Positions 33,290-44,302 of a DNA stretch of 64,000 nucleotides are shown here, in pieces; the stretch's first letter is position 1, and every line of letters begins with the position of its first letter. The notes under the pieces are model-generated. The model made no database searches and had not been told where the DNA came from. It was given only the letters and a program-made list of their open reading frames with translations. This DNA is from Pararge aegeria (lineage: Eukaryota > Arthropoda > Insecta > Lepidoptera > Nymphalidae), in NCBI RefSeq assembly GCF_905163445.1, contig NC_053200.1, positions 13,516,001-13,580,000 on the forward strand, given 5' to 3'. The position numbers and the translations under genes are program-made.

Positions 33290-34980
33290 CTGGGAACAAG
33301 GTTACTGTTATAATAAGTCGAGTTTTTTTAAGTAGCCGAGCTTTTTAGATTATAGGGATTTGTACAATTTTAAAGTACTAGCTGTGCTTCTCGGTGCTTC
33401 ATTCGGTTGCTTTATTAGGTCGTGAAGGACGGACCATATTTGGTGTAAAAACAAGAATGTTCCTGTGTCCACGCTTGATGTTTTTCCAGGATCAAAAGTA
33501 AGCTAGGTTACTCACCGTTCTTACAACTAACCCTATCCTAAAAATCAAGGCGATTGGTCGCTTAGGGCTTTAAGGACAGACAAACAAACAAAGACACTTT
33601 CTCATTTTTTCATACAGGGTAAAATAATATATATAGGTTTGCCTATAATAGAAATAGATATAGAATAGAAAATATTTATTTGAAAAACTCAGTACGATAA
33701 ATCTTTGGAATCCTGACCCCTAAACTAGGAAATTCCGTATCTTAGGGGCCAGTTCCTTCCGATACATTGATTCAATCATTGAGATAATATATAGTGCACT
33801 TTATAAAAGTGAATATTTGTAGAGTTCCCTCGATTTCTCCTGGATCCCTCCAATAGATCTACACCAAATTAAAATGCGACCATACGGATATGACATACCG
33901 AACACAAAAAGAGTCAAAATCGGTGCATATTGGGAAAAAAAAGCCTCCTACTTATTCGCAGGCAAAAAAAATAGATGTAGGTTTTTACTGCACGCCTCTG
34001 AATCCAGCAAATGACGAGCTCTAGTTAAACATCTAGTTCAGTTTCCAGTTAAACTGAAACGCAAAAATAGGTCAAATGCTGTATCACACTGTAGAACCTC
34101 AACAATGGACAAATGCGGAGGAACTTTCGAAGTTTGGACACACGTCCGTCGTTCTGAAAAGCTGATGGTAAAATGATTAGAGCAACTATTCGATGGCAAA
34201 GTTTAAAATATAACGAAGTTAGAGTTCTGTGTAGGACTCGACGCTGCGGTTATTATAAAGTTTGAAAGTATAGGTGGCTAACAATTTAAAAGTTTTATCC
34301 GCGCTTCACATTACATCACACCTTGTAATTGTCTCTAAATCAGGTTACAGCGCCCTCACGGGGTTCAATTTCAAATGTAAACAGTAGATTGACATTCTCT
34401 TTGAAAATATAAAAAGTGTGTGCGTGTTACCTTCACCTTTACGCGTGATTTAAGTAAAACTTTTATTATTATTTATTGATGAAAGAGTAAAATGTTCCTG
34501 GGACTATTTAAAATTCATTAATATCGCTTTTACATTTTATAAATATTTTCATTTGTTAAAAAGAACAATTGAAAGTAGAAAATTTAAGGTTAGATCAGCA
34601 CATGCCAATATAACCTTGTCATTGAATATTATAGAATGACGCAGAAAAGTTATTAATAATTTATTTATTACAAAAGTAATAAATAAACAAGTATATTTAG
34701 AGATTTTCAAAAACTGCAATTTATTTTTTTTAACTGTTGAATTTTTATTTTATTATTTTGCTATACCTAATCCTAATTAATTATGATATTTGCCACCAGC
34801 TGGCGTAAAAGTCAAGAAGCGTGGAGTATATGAAATATACTTACGACCAATCCAAATTATTATTTTTAAATAGCAAACACAGACGTCTGACGTAAGCGTT
34901 ACTTTCGTTAGAAAAACATCTGAGTCGCGCCTAAAGTAGTTTTACTTCAATAATTATGTAATTGTACTTCTCCGTACCTG
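33290..34980. other. Start of the 25.6-kb intron, nothing recognised
   Basis: No exon-like segment with compatible phase was found, and the exon A-exon B join is already complete without one. The stretch is AT-rich with several poly-A/T tracts. Confidence 0.4.
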
Positions 34981-34984
34981 GCGT

Positions 34985-35330
34985 GCGTCTGATCTCTTTC
35001 CGTTCGAGTCAGATCGGCCTTCCTATCGGAGTAAGAGTGTAAGAGAATAGACTGTACACCTATGTTTAAGCACACACTTATTGGCGCACCATTGGCGCAG
35101 TGGTCGATCCTGCTTTCTGCGTCCAATGCTGTGAGTTCGGTTCCCACAGATGGAAAATGTTTGTGCGATGAACACTAATTTTTTTCAGTGTCGTGGTGTT
35201 TATTTGTGTTCCTATTATAAGTGTTTATAGTATATAGTACCCATAACGTGTAATACCTCACGAGTAGTTGGAAAATCTCTGAAGATTGACCACCGAAATC
35301 TGCCAGGAAAACTATTATCGTAACCGCTTT
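34985..35330 (+). mobile_element. SINE-E split by SINE-A
   Basis: The left part (GTCTGATCTCTTTCCGTTCG, TAGACTGTACACCTATGTTT, AAGCACACACTTATTG) and right part (CACGAGTAGTTGGAAAATCT, TGACCACCGAAATCTGCCAG) follow the order of the full copy at 43965-44302. A SINE-A copy sits between them. Confidence 0.65.
35085..35240 (+). mobile_element. SINE-A inserted in SINE-E
   Basis: CCATTGGCGCAGTGGTCGAT, CTGCTTTCTGCGTCCAATGC, GTGAGTTCGGTTCCCACAGA, ATGTTTGTGCGATGAACACT and TATTATAAGTGTTTATAGTA. The head is present with mutations; the 3' half is lost after CCCATAACG. Confidence 0.7.
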
Positions 35331-35437
35331 TTTAATTCCAATAATCGAATTTTTAAAGCCTCTAATTTAAAAATAGATATTTTTGTACTAGCTTTAGAAT
35401 TCCAGACGTATGATAGCAAAATGAGATTATCGTAACT

Positions 35438-35502
35438 AGTCGGTTACATTTTAAACTTTACCCAAAGAATAGTCTTTGGGTAAAGTTTAAAATGTAACCG
35501 AC
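35438..35502. repeat. ~30-bp near-perfect hairpin
   Basis: Arms 35438-35468 and 35473-35502 are reverse complements except for one bulged C (CCCC against GGG), around a 4-nt loop. The arms begin GTCGGTTACATTTTAAAC. Flanking sequence is not palindromic. Confidence 0.9.
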
Positions 35503-35689
35503 TTGGAAATTGTATAGAATTCCAGTTCGCTGTTGCGGTTATCGCTTATAAAGTTTGAAACGTTCAAGATTCTTACCCGGAGTTAAGGAGATTATGATTG
35601 GCTTATGTACAGTTGGACAATGGACAGTGAATATTATTCCTCTTAGTAACTGGAATGAAGTTTAGTTATCAAACCATATATTTTAAAAG

Positions 35690-36127
35690 TTATACTTCTC
35701 TTTCGACTTACTAGAAACGGACATAAATAAGTGATATCTGCATATCGTCTGCGAAAGGTGCAGAACTCCTTTGTGGGGTTGAGTATACTTATATACTTTT
35801 ACAACATGATTCCTAAGGAAATTCTTGACTTACCAATGCATACATTTAAAAAATGTGTAAAAACGCATCTCGTACAGCGAGGTTACTATACATTTGATGA
35901 ATTCCTCAATTACAAGGTAGATTGGAAGCAGCCAGCCTCGCTCTCATCTCCCGCAAGATAGAAAAATGATTGTAAATGTTGATGTTGGAAAAGAGCAACT
36001 ACTGAGTTTCTTGCCGGCTCTTCTCGGTAGAATCTGCTTTGCGAACCGGTGGTAGAGTCACTAGAAACATACATACTTGACGTTTCAAAAGTGCTTATAA
36101 AGTAGGCCTACTTGAATTTGAATTTTT
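35690..36127 (+). pseudogene. LINE-1-family 3' end (C-terminus and 3' UTR)
   Basis: Coding remnant: RLTRNGHK, a stop, VISAYRLRKVQNSFVGLSI, an inserted short stretch (ATACTTATAT), YNMIPKEILDLPMHTFKKCV, KTHLVQRGYYTFDEFLNYKV and a stop at 35959. The 3' UTR then carries TTTCTTGCCGGCTCTTCTCG, GAACCGGTGGTAGAGTCAC, ACGTTTCAAAAGTGCTTATA and GGCCTACTTGAATTTGAATT. This copy links the UTR fragments at 17.8, 51.1 and 55.7 kb to the coding part at 15.9 kb. Confidence 0.85.
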
Positions 36128-36960
36128 TTAAATTGTTCTAAATCTAGAAATCAGATGGAAGTTATTTTTTTCAAATGAATCAAAAATTGCATTGTCTTCT
36201 TGCGGCGCCACTAAGACTAGTGAAGGTGGGCAGTCAACTTCGTATATAATATATTTTTCTCGAATCGAAATCATTAATTCATTAATCTTGGTTAGCTCTG
36301 CCGTAATGCAATATTGCTTCCGGTCTTAAGGGCGTCGTTGCCGGTGTTAGTTCAGGCAGGTAAGCCTTAACACCCACACCTCGGCTGATGCATGCAGGGC
36401 AGCGATTATGATAATAAAAAAAAAAAAATTAGTAGTTCATTTTCGCCATGCTCTGTCTGTAGCGTCGTGTCGATATGTTAAAGCGATGATGGTCTTCATC
36501 ATGGCTTTAGCAAAGAGGGTATACTTAATTCCTATTTTACTTATTCTTTTTTTAACTGATGATAAACGTCAAGCGTATGTAACGAACACCACGGTTGTAT
36601 TTTTGAAAAAGGAATCTGATGTGGAGGTTTTTGGCATTGTTTCTTGTTGTTATCTATTGTTTATCTCAGTTTAATTATATTTAAATTTGTATAGAATATT
36701 ATGTGTTTAACATTTAAAAATTGAAACAGTAGTAGAAACACGAGTTTTTATTTATTCATGGCTGTGATTTGCGAAAGCTAAGAGATTTGTGAAATATCCC
36801 ACACGCGGCACCAAAACTTTTTTATTGAAATAGGCTATGGCCGCGATTCAAAAAAGCTTTAGATAAAGCGCTTATCAAAAGCTGCAGAATTCTTAAATAT
36901 CTATGATAATAACTAAACGATCCAGTAAATTTAATATCATCTGAAGGAGGATTACTTTTA
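36128..36960. other. Intron stretch, nothing recognised
   Basis: The 88-codon plus-strand frame at 36408 starts in a poly-A run and has no recognised motif; I do not call it a gene. Confidence 0.35.
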
Positions 36961-36964
36961 AAAG

Positions 36965-37230
36965 TCATCATCATCATGTCTACCCATTACCGGCCCACTA
37001 CTGGGCACGGGTCTCGTCCCACAATGAGAAGTATTTATGCCATAGTCCACAACTCTAGCCCGGTGCGGATTGGTGGACTTCACACGCCTTTAAATAAATA
37101 AATAAATAAATAAATATACTACGACAATACACACATCGCCACCTAGCCCCAAAGTAAGCCTTTGAGAACATTATGGAGAACTACCGGGCATGCAGGTTTC
37201 CTATCCATGTACGATGTATCCCTTCAACGT
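36965..37230 (-). mobile_element. SINE-B split by a SINE-A fragment
   Basis: CATCATCATGTCTACCCATT, GGCCCACTACTGGGCACGGG, GATTGGTGGACTTCACACGC, then the insertion, then CCTTTGAGAACATTATGGAG and GGCATGCAGGTTTCC. The head end is missing past 37230. Confidence 0.85.
37092..37158 (-). mobile_element. 5'-truncated SINE-A with target duplication
   Basis: It holds only the 3' end of SINE-A (tail TTTATTTATTTA... on the minus strand, then GTCGTAGTATATTT and GGGGCTAGGTGGCGAT). It is bounded on both sides by CCTTT (or GCCTTT: 37086-37091 and 37158-37163). The pre-insertion site CGCCTTTGAGAAC is intact in other SINE-B copies, confirming insertion by target-primed reverse transcription. Confidence 0.85.
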
Positions 37231-37268
37231 TAAAAAGTAACCTGTGCTGTCGCCAATCTACGAGTATA

Positions 37269-37763
37269 TCTATACTAACATTTTAAAGGGGAAGATTTTT
37301 TTGTTTGTTTGTTTTTACCTAATAAGCTCCGAAAGTTTTAGAAGAAGACCGATTTCAACCATTTATAGCCCAAAAGAAAGCGAAACTATCACGGAGTAAC
37401 ATTAAAATTGAATTGAAAAAAATTGGTGATGTTTAAGAATGAATTTAAATAATGTAACACTGAGTAGCAAAATCTTAATATATATAAATCTCCTGTCACG
37501 ATGTTTGTCCGCGATGGACTCCTAAACTACTTAACCGATTTAAAATTAAATTGGTACACCGTGTGCAGTCTGGTCCAACTTAAGAGATAGGATATTAGAT
37601 CTTAAATTATAGTCGCAATTTTCTTTTATTTCAAATTTTTTGTCTATAATTAATTGGCAGTCACATGTTATATATATATACTACTATACTCATTTAAAGC
37701 TTAGCGATACTGGATACTTTAAAAACAAAATCAAACGCAGACGAAGTCGCGGGCAACAGCTAG
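37269..37763 (+). mobile_element. Non-autonomous Helitron, 495 bp, complete ends
   Basis: It starts TCTATACTAACATTTTAAAG after A37268 and ends GCGGGCAACAGCTAG before T37764, fitting Helitron rules (5' TC, 3' CTAG, inserted between A and T, no target duplication). Inside are a (GTTT)n stretch after the start and ACTACTTAACCGATTTAAAA. No Rep/helicase coding sequence, so it is non-autonomous. Confidence 0.85.
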
Positions 37764-37794
37764 TTATCCTATAAAATTCATTACTTACTCTCTT

Positions 37795-37930
37795 CTAGAG
37801 CTGTGTTTAACGCCTTTGGTTGCCTGGAAGAGATCGCTATGTAGCGATAAGGCCGCCAAATTGTATACTTTTTGTTAATTTTTTATTTATAATTTTGGTA
37901 TATGTTGTACACAATAAAAGTGTATTCATT
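37795..37930 (+). repeat. Family F 3' tail
   Basis: TTTGGTTGCCTGGAAGAGAT, the hairpin TCGCTATGTAGCGA, TAAGGCCGCC, GTATATGTTGTACACAATAA and a CATT tandem (TTCATTCATTCA). It is the best copy for the 3' end of this family. Confidence 0.6.
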
Positions 37931-38618
37931 CATTCATTCATACTTAGCGTGCGCTGAGAAAACTTTTGATGATACATAAAAAATATTTACTAAAATATAA
38001 TTAAAGAACTCATTGTTATCTACAAATTACCTCTGTAATTAAAGATAGTCTACGCTAGTGAATCAGGGTCATGCTAGTGATTAGTTGAAAAATAATTAAA
38101 AAACCAAACAGTCGTAAGAAACTCAAGTGAGTAGGAAATTTCGTTCGAAAATACTTTTTGACAGCCCATATTACGTTTAGACGAAACCTTGAAATATTTA
38201 CACTACGACGAGTAGACCGAATACAAAGTTCCTGTAAGGGTTATTCTTTTTTCGAAAACACTAAAAAAAGTAATACCAGAGTCGCACAAAAGATAATAAT
38301 TATCTGAGTGGGGTGAATCGTTATTTTTTCATTCCATATTATGAAGTGTGGGCGGACACTTAAAACAGCTCAGCCGCGATACTCTTATAATCAGAAACAG
38401 AGTGTTCTCCACCAATAGACTAGATACTTGACATATAAAAAACCTTGTCAACGAACACGCTTTTAAGGCGCGATCATTCCGTAGTATTCCGTCCGTAGGC
38501 ATGTGGCGACGGCAGATCAGAATGCAGTTTTTCCCACCCCTCTTCCCGCGGATGTCGAACGAGGTTCTCTGTGCTACTACTACCATATACGGTCACCAAC
38601 CCGTCTGCCCTTCGTGGT
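37931..38618. other. Intron stretch, nothing recognised
   Basis: The minus-strand 85-codon frame at 38329-38586 has no motif I recognise and no compatible splice sites were noted. Confidence 0.3.
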
Positions 38619-38624
38619 GATTAT

Positions 38625-38878
38625 AAATTAATAAATAAAAATACTACGACAATACACACATCGTCTCCTAGTCCCAAAGTAAGCGTAGGTTGTGTTATGG
38701 GAACTAAGATAGCTGATGAATATTTATATGAATACCACACATAAATGCTTATAATATACAGATAAACACCCAGACAATAAAAAACTTTCATGTTCATCGC
38801 ACAAACACTTGTGGGAATCGAACCCCCGGCCTTGGACTCAGAAAGCAGGGGCGCTGCCCACTGCGCCAGTCGGCCGAC
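38625..38878 (-). mobile_element. SINE-A, full length with target duplication
   Basis: Head CGGCCGACTGGCGCAGTGGG, box B region GGGTTCGATTCCCACAAG and tail TTTTTATTTATTAATTT. It is flanked by GATTAT on both sides (38619-38624 and 38879-38884). Confidence 0.85.
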
Positions 38879-39364
38879 GATTATGGGGGGATCTATAGCA
38901 GTTCACTCTTGTTGGCTATTCATAATATTCCGCAGTTATGCCAATAAGGCAAAGGAGAGTATCCATTTTTAAGAAGAGTTGAGTAATGAGCTGTCTATGA
39001 AAGTTATCAAATCTTTGGCAGGTAAAAATATTGGTTGAAATGGAAATGAATATTTATTTGTTCACATTTATACCAATAGCAGATAAGGCGGAGAACTTAT
39101 GTTAAGTTTAAAACCTGTGCCAGAAGATCTTGAGATTAAAAATTATGATAATATTGTTATTAATGTATTGTTTATTTATTTTAAACAAGATGTACAAAAG
39201 TTTTTGTTAGTGAAAAAAAGAAGATCAACAAAGTTACCCATATAACCAGAATCCATGTCAAAAACCATCCATGTAATTAACCGAGCGCGAACGCGAAGGA
39301 GTTGCGTAGCTTTATTGCTAAGTCGCCATGGTCACCTTCCGGCCTCATAATCGGATAAACTCTA

Positions 39365-39590
39365 TCAAATTCAAATTCAAAAATGTATCCCTTATCACAG
39401 TCACTTTTGAAGCGTTCATGTATTTAACATGTTACACTAATGTAAGTGATGGTGATAACTACATTCGTTAACTTAAAACTAAAGCTAGGAGGTTTCCAAA
39501 CGCGCCCTGTTCTAAGAAGAGCCCACAACAAACTAAGCCAGGCTTTTTTTTTGTTATCACCATCTCACAGACTAGTTAATGTAGAGCTAC
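39365..39590 (-). mobile_element. LINE-2-family 3' end
   Basis: It begins with TCAAATTCAAATTCAAAAAT, then GATGGTGATAACTACATTCG, TTAAAACTAAAGCTAGGAGG, TTCCAAACGCGCCCTG, AAGAGCCCACAACAAACTAA and TGTTATCACCATCTCACA. The tail repeat (TTTGAATTTGA on the minus strand) is that of LINE-1, suggesting the two 3' UTR types share a tail or this is a recombinant. Confidence 0.65.
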
Positions 39591-40339
39591 AAATTTAGCG
39601 CAATTCATACCCAAGCTTTTTTTATCATACATGTAATCCTTAATATTATAATAGGATCTTTACCTTATCATAATATTGTAGCATTGTAATACGATTTATC
39701 GTTGTTACCAATAAACTTATTACACGTCATGACACGCCAATACGAGGTTGTATATTTCTAACATCGCCCGTCGATAGTGAATAATGAAATTGCGAAGTGC
39801 TGTCTTGTAAGAAGTTGTAGCCTGCAGGTAACACGCTTACAGTTCTTGGGCCAAATCGATCGTTTGAGTTGAAGTGAGGGGTCAAGGCGAGGTTGCCGCG
39901 GTTTATGGGAAAATAGGGTTGGAAAACATTTGGCCGAGTTGTATGATTTATGTTTTGTGGTTTCTTTGCAAGGAATTTAGTTTTTGACGTATGTACATTT
40001 GCCCTTTTCTAATAACTTCCTAGGACAAATTCTGTCAAATACTTCATTAAATTGAGCATTTTTACAAATTCGATGCTTTTAACTTATTGAATAGTTTACA
40101 CGTTTAAATAATATTTGACTCACCGCGATCGTACGCATCGATTGCGTAAGAATGAGAATTTAAATTTATTGGCAAATTTTCATTGAATTTTATAATAATA
40201 CATTTTAGCACCATAAATAACTTAAAATCTACTTTAAACTGCACTCTCGAAGCTCAGACATTTCTCCAGTCTTAGAATTTTTATTAGTGTCTTTACCTAT
40301 ACTTGGAGGAATTATCTAAATCTAAAATGCGTATACAAA

Positions 40340-40500
40340 ATTTTCGGAACCGACAGGATTTGAACCTGCGACCTTCTGGCAATCATGGCCTGAACGTTTT
40401 AACCAATTAAAAAGTAGGACTGCATATACTAATTTCGGCATCGACGGTAGGAGAGCCGTAGCTTGATTGGTTAAAGCGCTCAGGCTACGTTTGCCAGAGA
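40340..40500. repeat. Inverted pair of tRNA-like segments
   Basis: On the minus strand at 40440-40345: TAATTGGTTAAAACGTTCAG, then GTCGCAGGTTCAAATCCTGT. On the plus strand at 40450-40500: GAGCCGTAGCTTGATTGGTT, AAAGCGCTCAGGCTACG. The two face each other and share GATTGGTTAAA.CG.TCAGGC, so the segment is two opposed SINE heads. Neither folds as a complete tRNA. Confidence 0.5.
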
Positions 40501-40789
40501 GTATCATATGTATTATATTTATGTGCATTTTAAATTTATAAAACGTATCCAGTCACTGGATCAATGTCAAACCTTAATTCATTCTCACAATTGTTTTAAT
40601 ATTTAACCTTAAGACACTTTCAAAGTCTGGTCTACGATATATTCAGTTTTAGTAGTTAGGAGTAAAAAAAACAATCTCAATATGACGACGACACAAATAT
40701 AAGTCACTCCATTTATAACTAATACCTTAAATTAACGATTACTCTCAGTCTGTCAGTTTCCCATTCATCGGGTAAAAGTATATGATTAA

Positions 40790-41000
40790 TTTGATTTTCT
40801 ATAGTCCGCAAAACTAGGCAAACCTGCACGGTGCAATTACTAATTGTAAAGTAAATGTGAAAATTGTAAAGTCAACATCTACTGAGGATGCGAAGGTGAC
40901 AAATCGACACGTGCATAGAAAATGCATATTATAAGATCTGCACGGCTGGTAGGAGCAGATGACAATTATCTCACCGGGAAAGGATAAAAATGTATCTTCT
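40790..41000 (+). repeat. Structured repeat, decayed copy H3
   Basis: TTTTCTATAGTCCGCAAAAC, TTGTAAAGTCAACATCTACT, GAGGATG, CGACACGTGCATAGA and ATAAGATCTG match the second half of copies H1/H2. Stem II is lost and GAAAC has become GACAC, so the hammerhead core is inactive here. A duplicated AATTGTAAAGT occurs before the core. Confidence 0.65.
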
Positions 41001-42184
41001 CCCACAGCTTTATCCACTCTCTTCAAATAATATCCAAATAATATATGTGTAATAATAAACGGAGGTAAAGTTCTCCTTATCCATTTTCCCGTGCTTTAGC
41101 AGGTGGACAAGTATTTAAATCCCTTGTCAGTGGATACAATCGGGGGTTATAATTTTTTTTCGTGTTTTTTTCGTGTCGTTTCGTTCAAAAATCGCCATTT
41201 TGTGATGGCGAATTACTTTCGATTTTTCGCAACATTATGGGTATAAAAGGAAAGGGCTTGACAAGTAGAGTAATGTACATAACATATTGAAAACTTTTTG
41301 GTGCCTCTAACACCGGATTTCAATACCACTTCCATTAGTTTATTAAGTTGCTTTACGACTCTGGATTCCTGTCGTTCTTTGTATAAAAAAAAAACAGTCA
41401 AAGGCAGTTTTGCTAACACATTTAACTCTAAAATGCTCAAAACAAGTAAGTGCTCAGGTTTATCAAGGATTTTAGACTAATTTAAAACTAGAAGAACATT
41501 TCTAGAATTCAAGATGAAAATTCTTCAGTTTTCTTTCTTCTTTCTTCATTTTCGTTGATTGCGACATACGCGAGGTTTAGTAAAGGAAAGCACACAACAA
41601 TGGGAAATTTAGTACTTTCAATTACTAATACCCAAATATGTCTTAAACTTTTCAGACGGCTTGGCTCTTCGTGTGTACTCGGTTTTCAAAAAAGCTTCGA
41701 TGTGACGTATTTAAATAAAAACGTGTTCTATTTTCGACATACAAAACACATAATACAAAAAAAATAGGAATAAAAACACATTGTCCGTTGGAATAGTGTG
41801 AAAGATAACAATTTGTTTTGGTATCCATCGTCATCCTAATTGTGCCTTTAACGCTATTCCATTCATTTTTAACATAATTTTACGATCTGTAATAATCGCC
41901 CAATTGTATACTTACTTGTATAATTACTTTATGTTAGTTTCCATATTTTCTCTACTTATTATGGTGTAGATTGTACACTGTAGATACAATATGAGTAATG
42001 TGGAGACCAAAAACCATTTATTCACTGGAATGGTGTGCACATCAGAACCAGGGTAGGATGCCCAGGCCTAGGTAGTAAGGACTAACATAGAATGAGTAAT
42101 TGTTACTAACACTCAAAGTTTACTAACATAGCTTGGTAAGTAAATTAATACTAACAAAATAAGTATGGACCGTGGTCTGAAATA

Positions 42185-42610
42185 AAAATTGGTTGTCTGT
42201 AAAGTCGGCTTACTGACGATAGTTGAGCGTGACAATGTCGTAAGAAAATACTGATAGAATGGTTGCATTTTCAAAAGAAAATTTTAATTTTATTTGTTTG
42301 ATAGATATTATCGTTGCTATATACAATTGACACCACATTCACTTTTCACTGCACTTCATCCTTGCCGAAAACATGTAAATGTATTATTGTATAGAAGATG
42401 TCCACGCGGACGCATCGCTCACTCAAGTAGGAGAGAGACAGATGTCGAACGCGGAGGCCGACTGTGCCTCTTTGTCGTTAGTTCCGCGCTTTCGCTTGCA
42501 CTTCAAGCCTTGAATAGAACACCTCAGAGCGAGGTAACGCCGCATACGTCATGTTTTTTCGTGCATGCAGCCGGCTCCATCGAATTATAAGACGTTGTCA
42601 CGTCAAAAAC
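42185..42610 (-). repeat. ~420-bp dispersed element, copy 2 (inverted partner of 5.97 kb)
   Basis: Reverse complement of 5965-6385 with scattered substitutions and a short insertion near 42500 (TTGCACTTCAAGCC against TTCAAGCC). The right end TTATAAGACGTTGTCACGTC and left end AAAATTGGTTGTCTGTAAAG match copy 1 end to end. The 98-aa plus-strand frame differs in sequence and length from copy 1 and is not called. Confidence 0.8.
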
Positions 42611-42662
42611 TTTTTTATTATTATTTTTGTAAATTTTTTTTTAACTTTCAACTGGTAAAATA

Positions 42663-42880
42663 TAAAGTCAAAGTCAAAAATATCTTTATTCAAGTAGGCC
42701 CATAGGTGGCACTTTTGATGCGTACATAAGAATTACACGGTAGTGAGATGATGGCGATAACCAAATTCGTAAACTTAAAACTAAAGCTACGAGGGTTCCA
42801 AACGCGTCCTGGTCTAAGAAGAAGCCCACAACAAACTTAGCAGGGTGTTTTTTTTTTGTTATCACCATCTCACAATGTCA
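42663..42880 (-). mobile_element. LINE-2-family 3' end
   Basis: Starts AAAGTCAAAGTCAAAAATAT, then TTCAAGTAGGCCCATAGGTG, GCACTTTTGATGCGTACAT, TCCAAACGCGTCCTGGTCTA, GAAGCCCACAACAAACTTAG and GTTATCACCATCTCACAATG. On the minus strand it ends in the TTTGACTTTGACTTT tail; 5'-truncated. Confidence 0.8.
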
Positions 42881-42947
42881 TTATAAAAAAACCAAGAAAC
42901 AAAAAAACACTATTAAAAATTTATAAAGAAAAATGATGATTATTATT

Positions 42948-43300
42948 AGAGATGCGCCGAATGTTCGGCCGAATATTTGTATTCAGTACATTCGGCATAT
43001 TTTTTTCATGTTCGTATTTGGCCAAATATTCGGTTGATTTGCCGCATACCGAATATTTAAATTATTGTTAATATTTACTTTTTGTACCAATTGTTTATTG
43101 AAAAAATATAAAAAGAAAAATTTTTGAGAGAAAGAAATTGATTGCTTTTTTTTTACAAATGATAAATTTTTAAGAACACTGCTCTGAGTAACAACTTTTC
43201 GATTCGGCCGAATCATTCGATTCGGTATATTTTGGAACCAATATTCGGCCGAACATTCGTATACGGTCTACCTACATTCAGCGCATATTTAATTATTAAA
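42948..43300. mobile_element. Foldback/hAT-like element with ATTCGGCCGAA repeats
   Basis: The left end AGAGATGCGCCGAATGTTCG and GGCCGAATATT is mirrored on the right by AATATTCGGCCGAACATTCG and then GCGCATAT. Several ATTCGG/CCGAAT motifs occur between. Ends beginning AGAGATGCGCCGAA are known from insect hAT-type repeats. A target duplication (ATTATTA-like) is plausible but ambiguous in this AT-rich site. No transposase. Confidence 0.55.
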
Positions 43301-43964
43301 CTATATTTTTATTATTATTATTATTATGTAATCCAAGACAAAAAAGGATTGTTGTACATTGAACACCAATTGATGACCACATTTTCCATAGCTGCAATAA
43401 TTTTTATACACACACAGACAACGGGATGGTAATCTCCAACGACTGTTTACCATACCAATGTCCGGGTGTGTATGCACCGCATACATTCGTCCAGGTTCGT
43501 TTCTCAAGCGATTAAATTCGTAAACATAAAAGTCATTCATTTTACAAAAAAAGGGGATAAATAATTTCGATAAATATTTCACAAATTACTAATACCTAAA
43601 AGGGTTTGTTACAAATATACCTAATTCCGTTACAGGTACTTACATCGTAAACAATTGAATTATTGAGGAATCTTATGGATTTTTAATTTCAAGTTGTGTC
43701 CAATTTAATTTTAATGCTTTTTTGTAAGATCTCTTACTATTTGCTCTTTATGTATTTTTTTTGCAGTAGGCAGTGAAAAATTGGATTGTTCTAGAATTAC
43801 ACATAGGAATTTCTGATGTATTTATAGTTGTATACAATATGTAAATTAAATAAAGAAGTTAAATAAATTTAGAATAAAGTAACGGGCGGACGATGCAATG
43901 CGGTGGGTCGTAGAATAAAAAGTCACGGGTTACCGATTGTAAATAAAAACATAAATAACAAAAC

Positions 43965-44302
43965 AGTTTCCCCTGCCGATTTCGGCTACGGTGGTAAATC
44001 TACTTAGAGATTTTCCAGCTACACGAGAGATATTATGCGTGCGCAAACATAGGTGCGCTCCGTTTTCCCTCACTCTCAAAGTCCAATGATACGATAATGA
44101 TATACGATCTGAAAGAGATCAGATGTATGTCCATGACTTTAACTTGCTCTCGGAGGCACTGGGGCGTTTACCCGTCAATTTCCAAACGTCGAGACTGGCA
44201 CTAAGAATTTCTTGATAGAAAAACCCAATACCATTAATTGGCACGAAATTAGGACCTTGTCATCTGCAGTCGAAAATGCTCACCACTAGACCAACGAGGC
44301 AG
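43965..44302 (-). mobile_element. SINE-E, full length, tRNA-like head
   Basis: On the minus strand: GCCTCGTTGGTCTAGTGGTG (tRNA A-box region), AGCATTTTCGACTGCAGATG, AAGGTCCTAATTTCGTG (a mutated B-box region), then GTTTGGAAATTGACGGGTAA, GATCTCTTTCAGATCG, GTAGCTGGAAAATCTCTAAG and GTAGCCGAAATCGGCAGGGG. Confidence 0.7.

Noticed and set aside
36408..36674. 88-codon plus-strand frame
   Set aside because: It starts in poly-A, has no recognised domain and its hydrophobicity is explained by T-rich codons.
43232..43582. Overlapping frames near the ATTCGG element
   Set aside because: They overlap a simple (ATT)n run and the foldback element; no domain.
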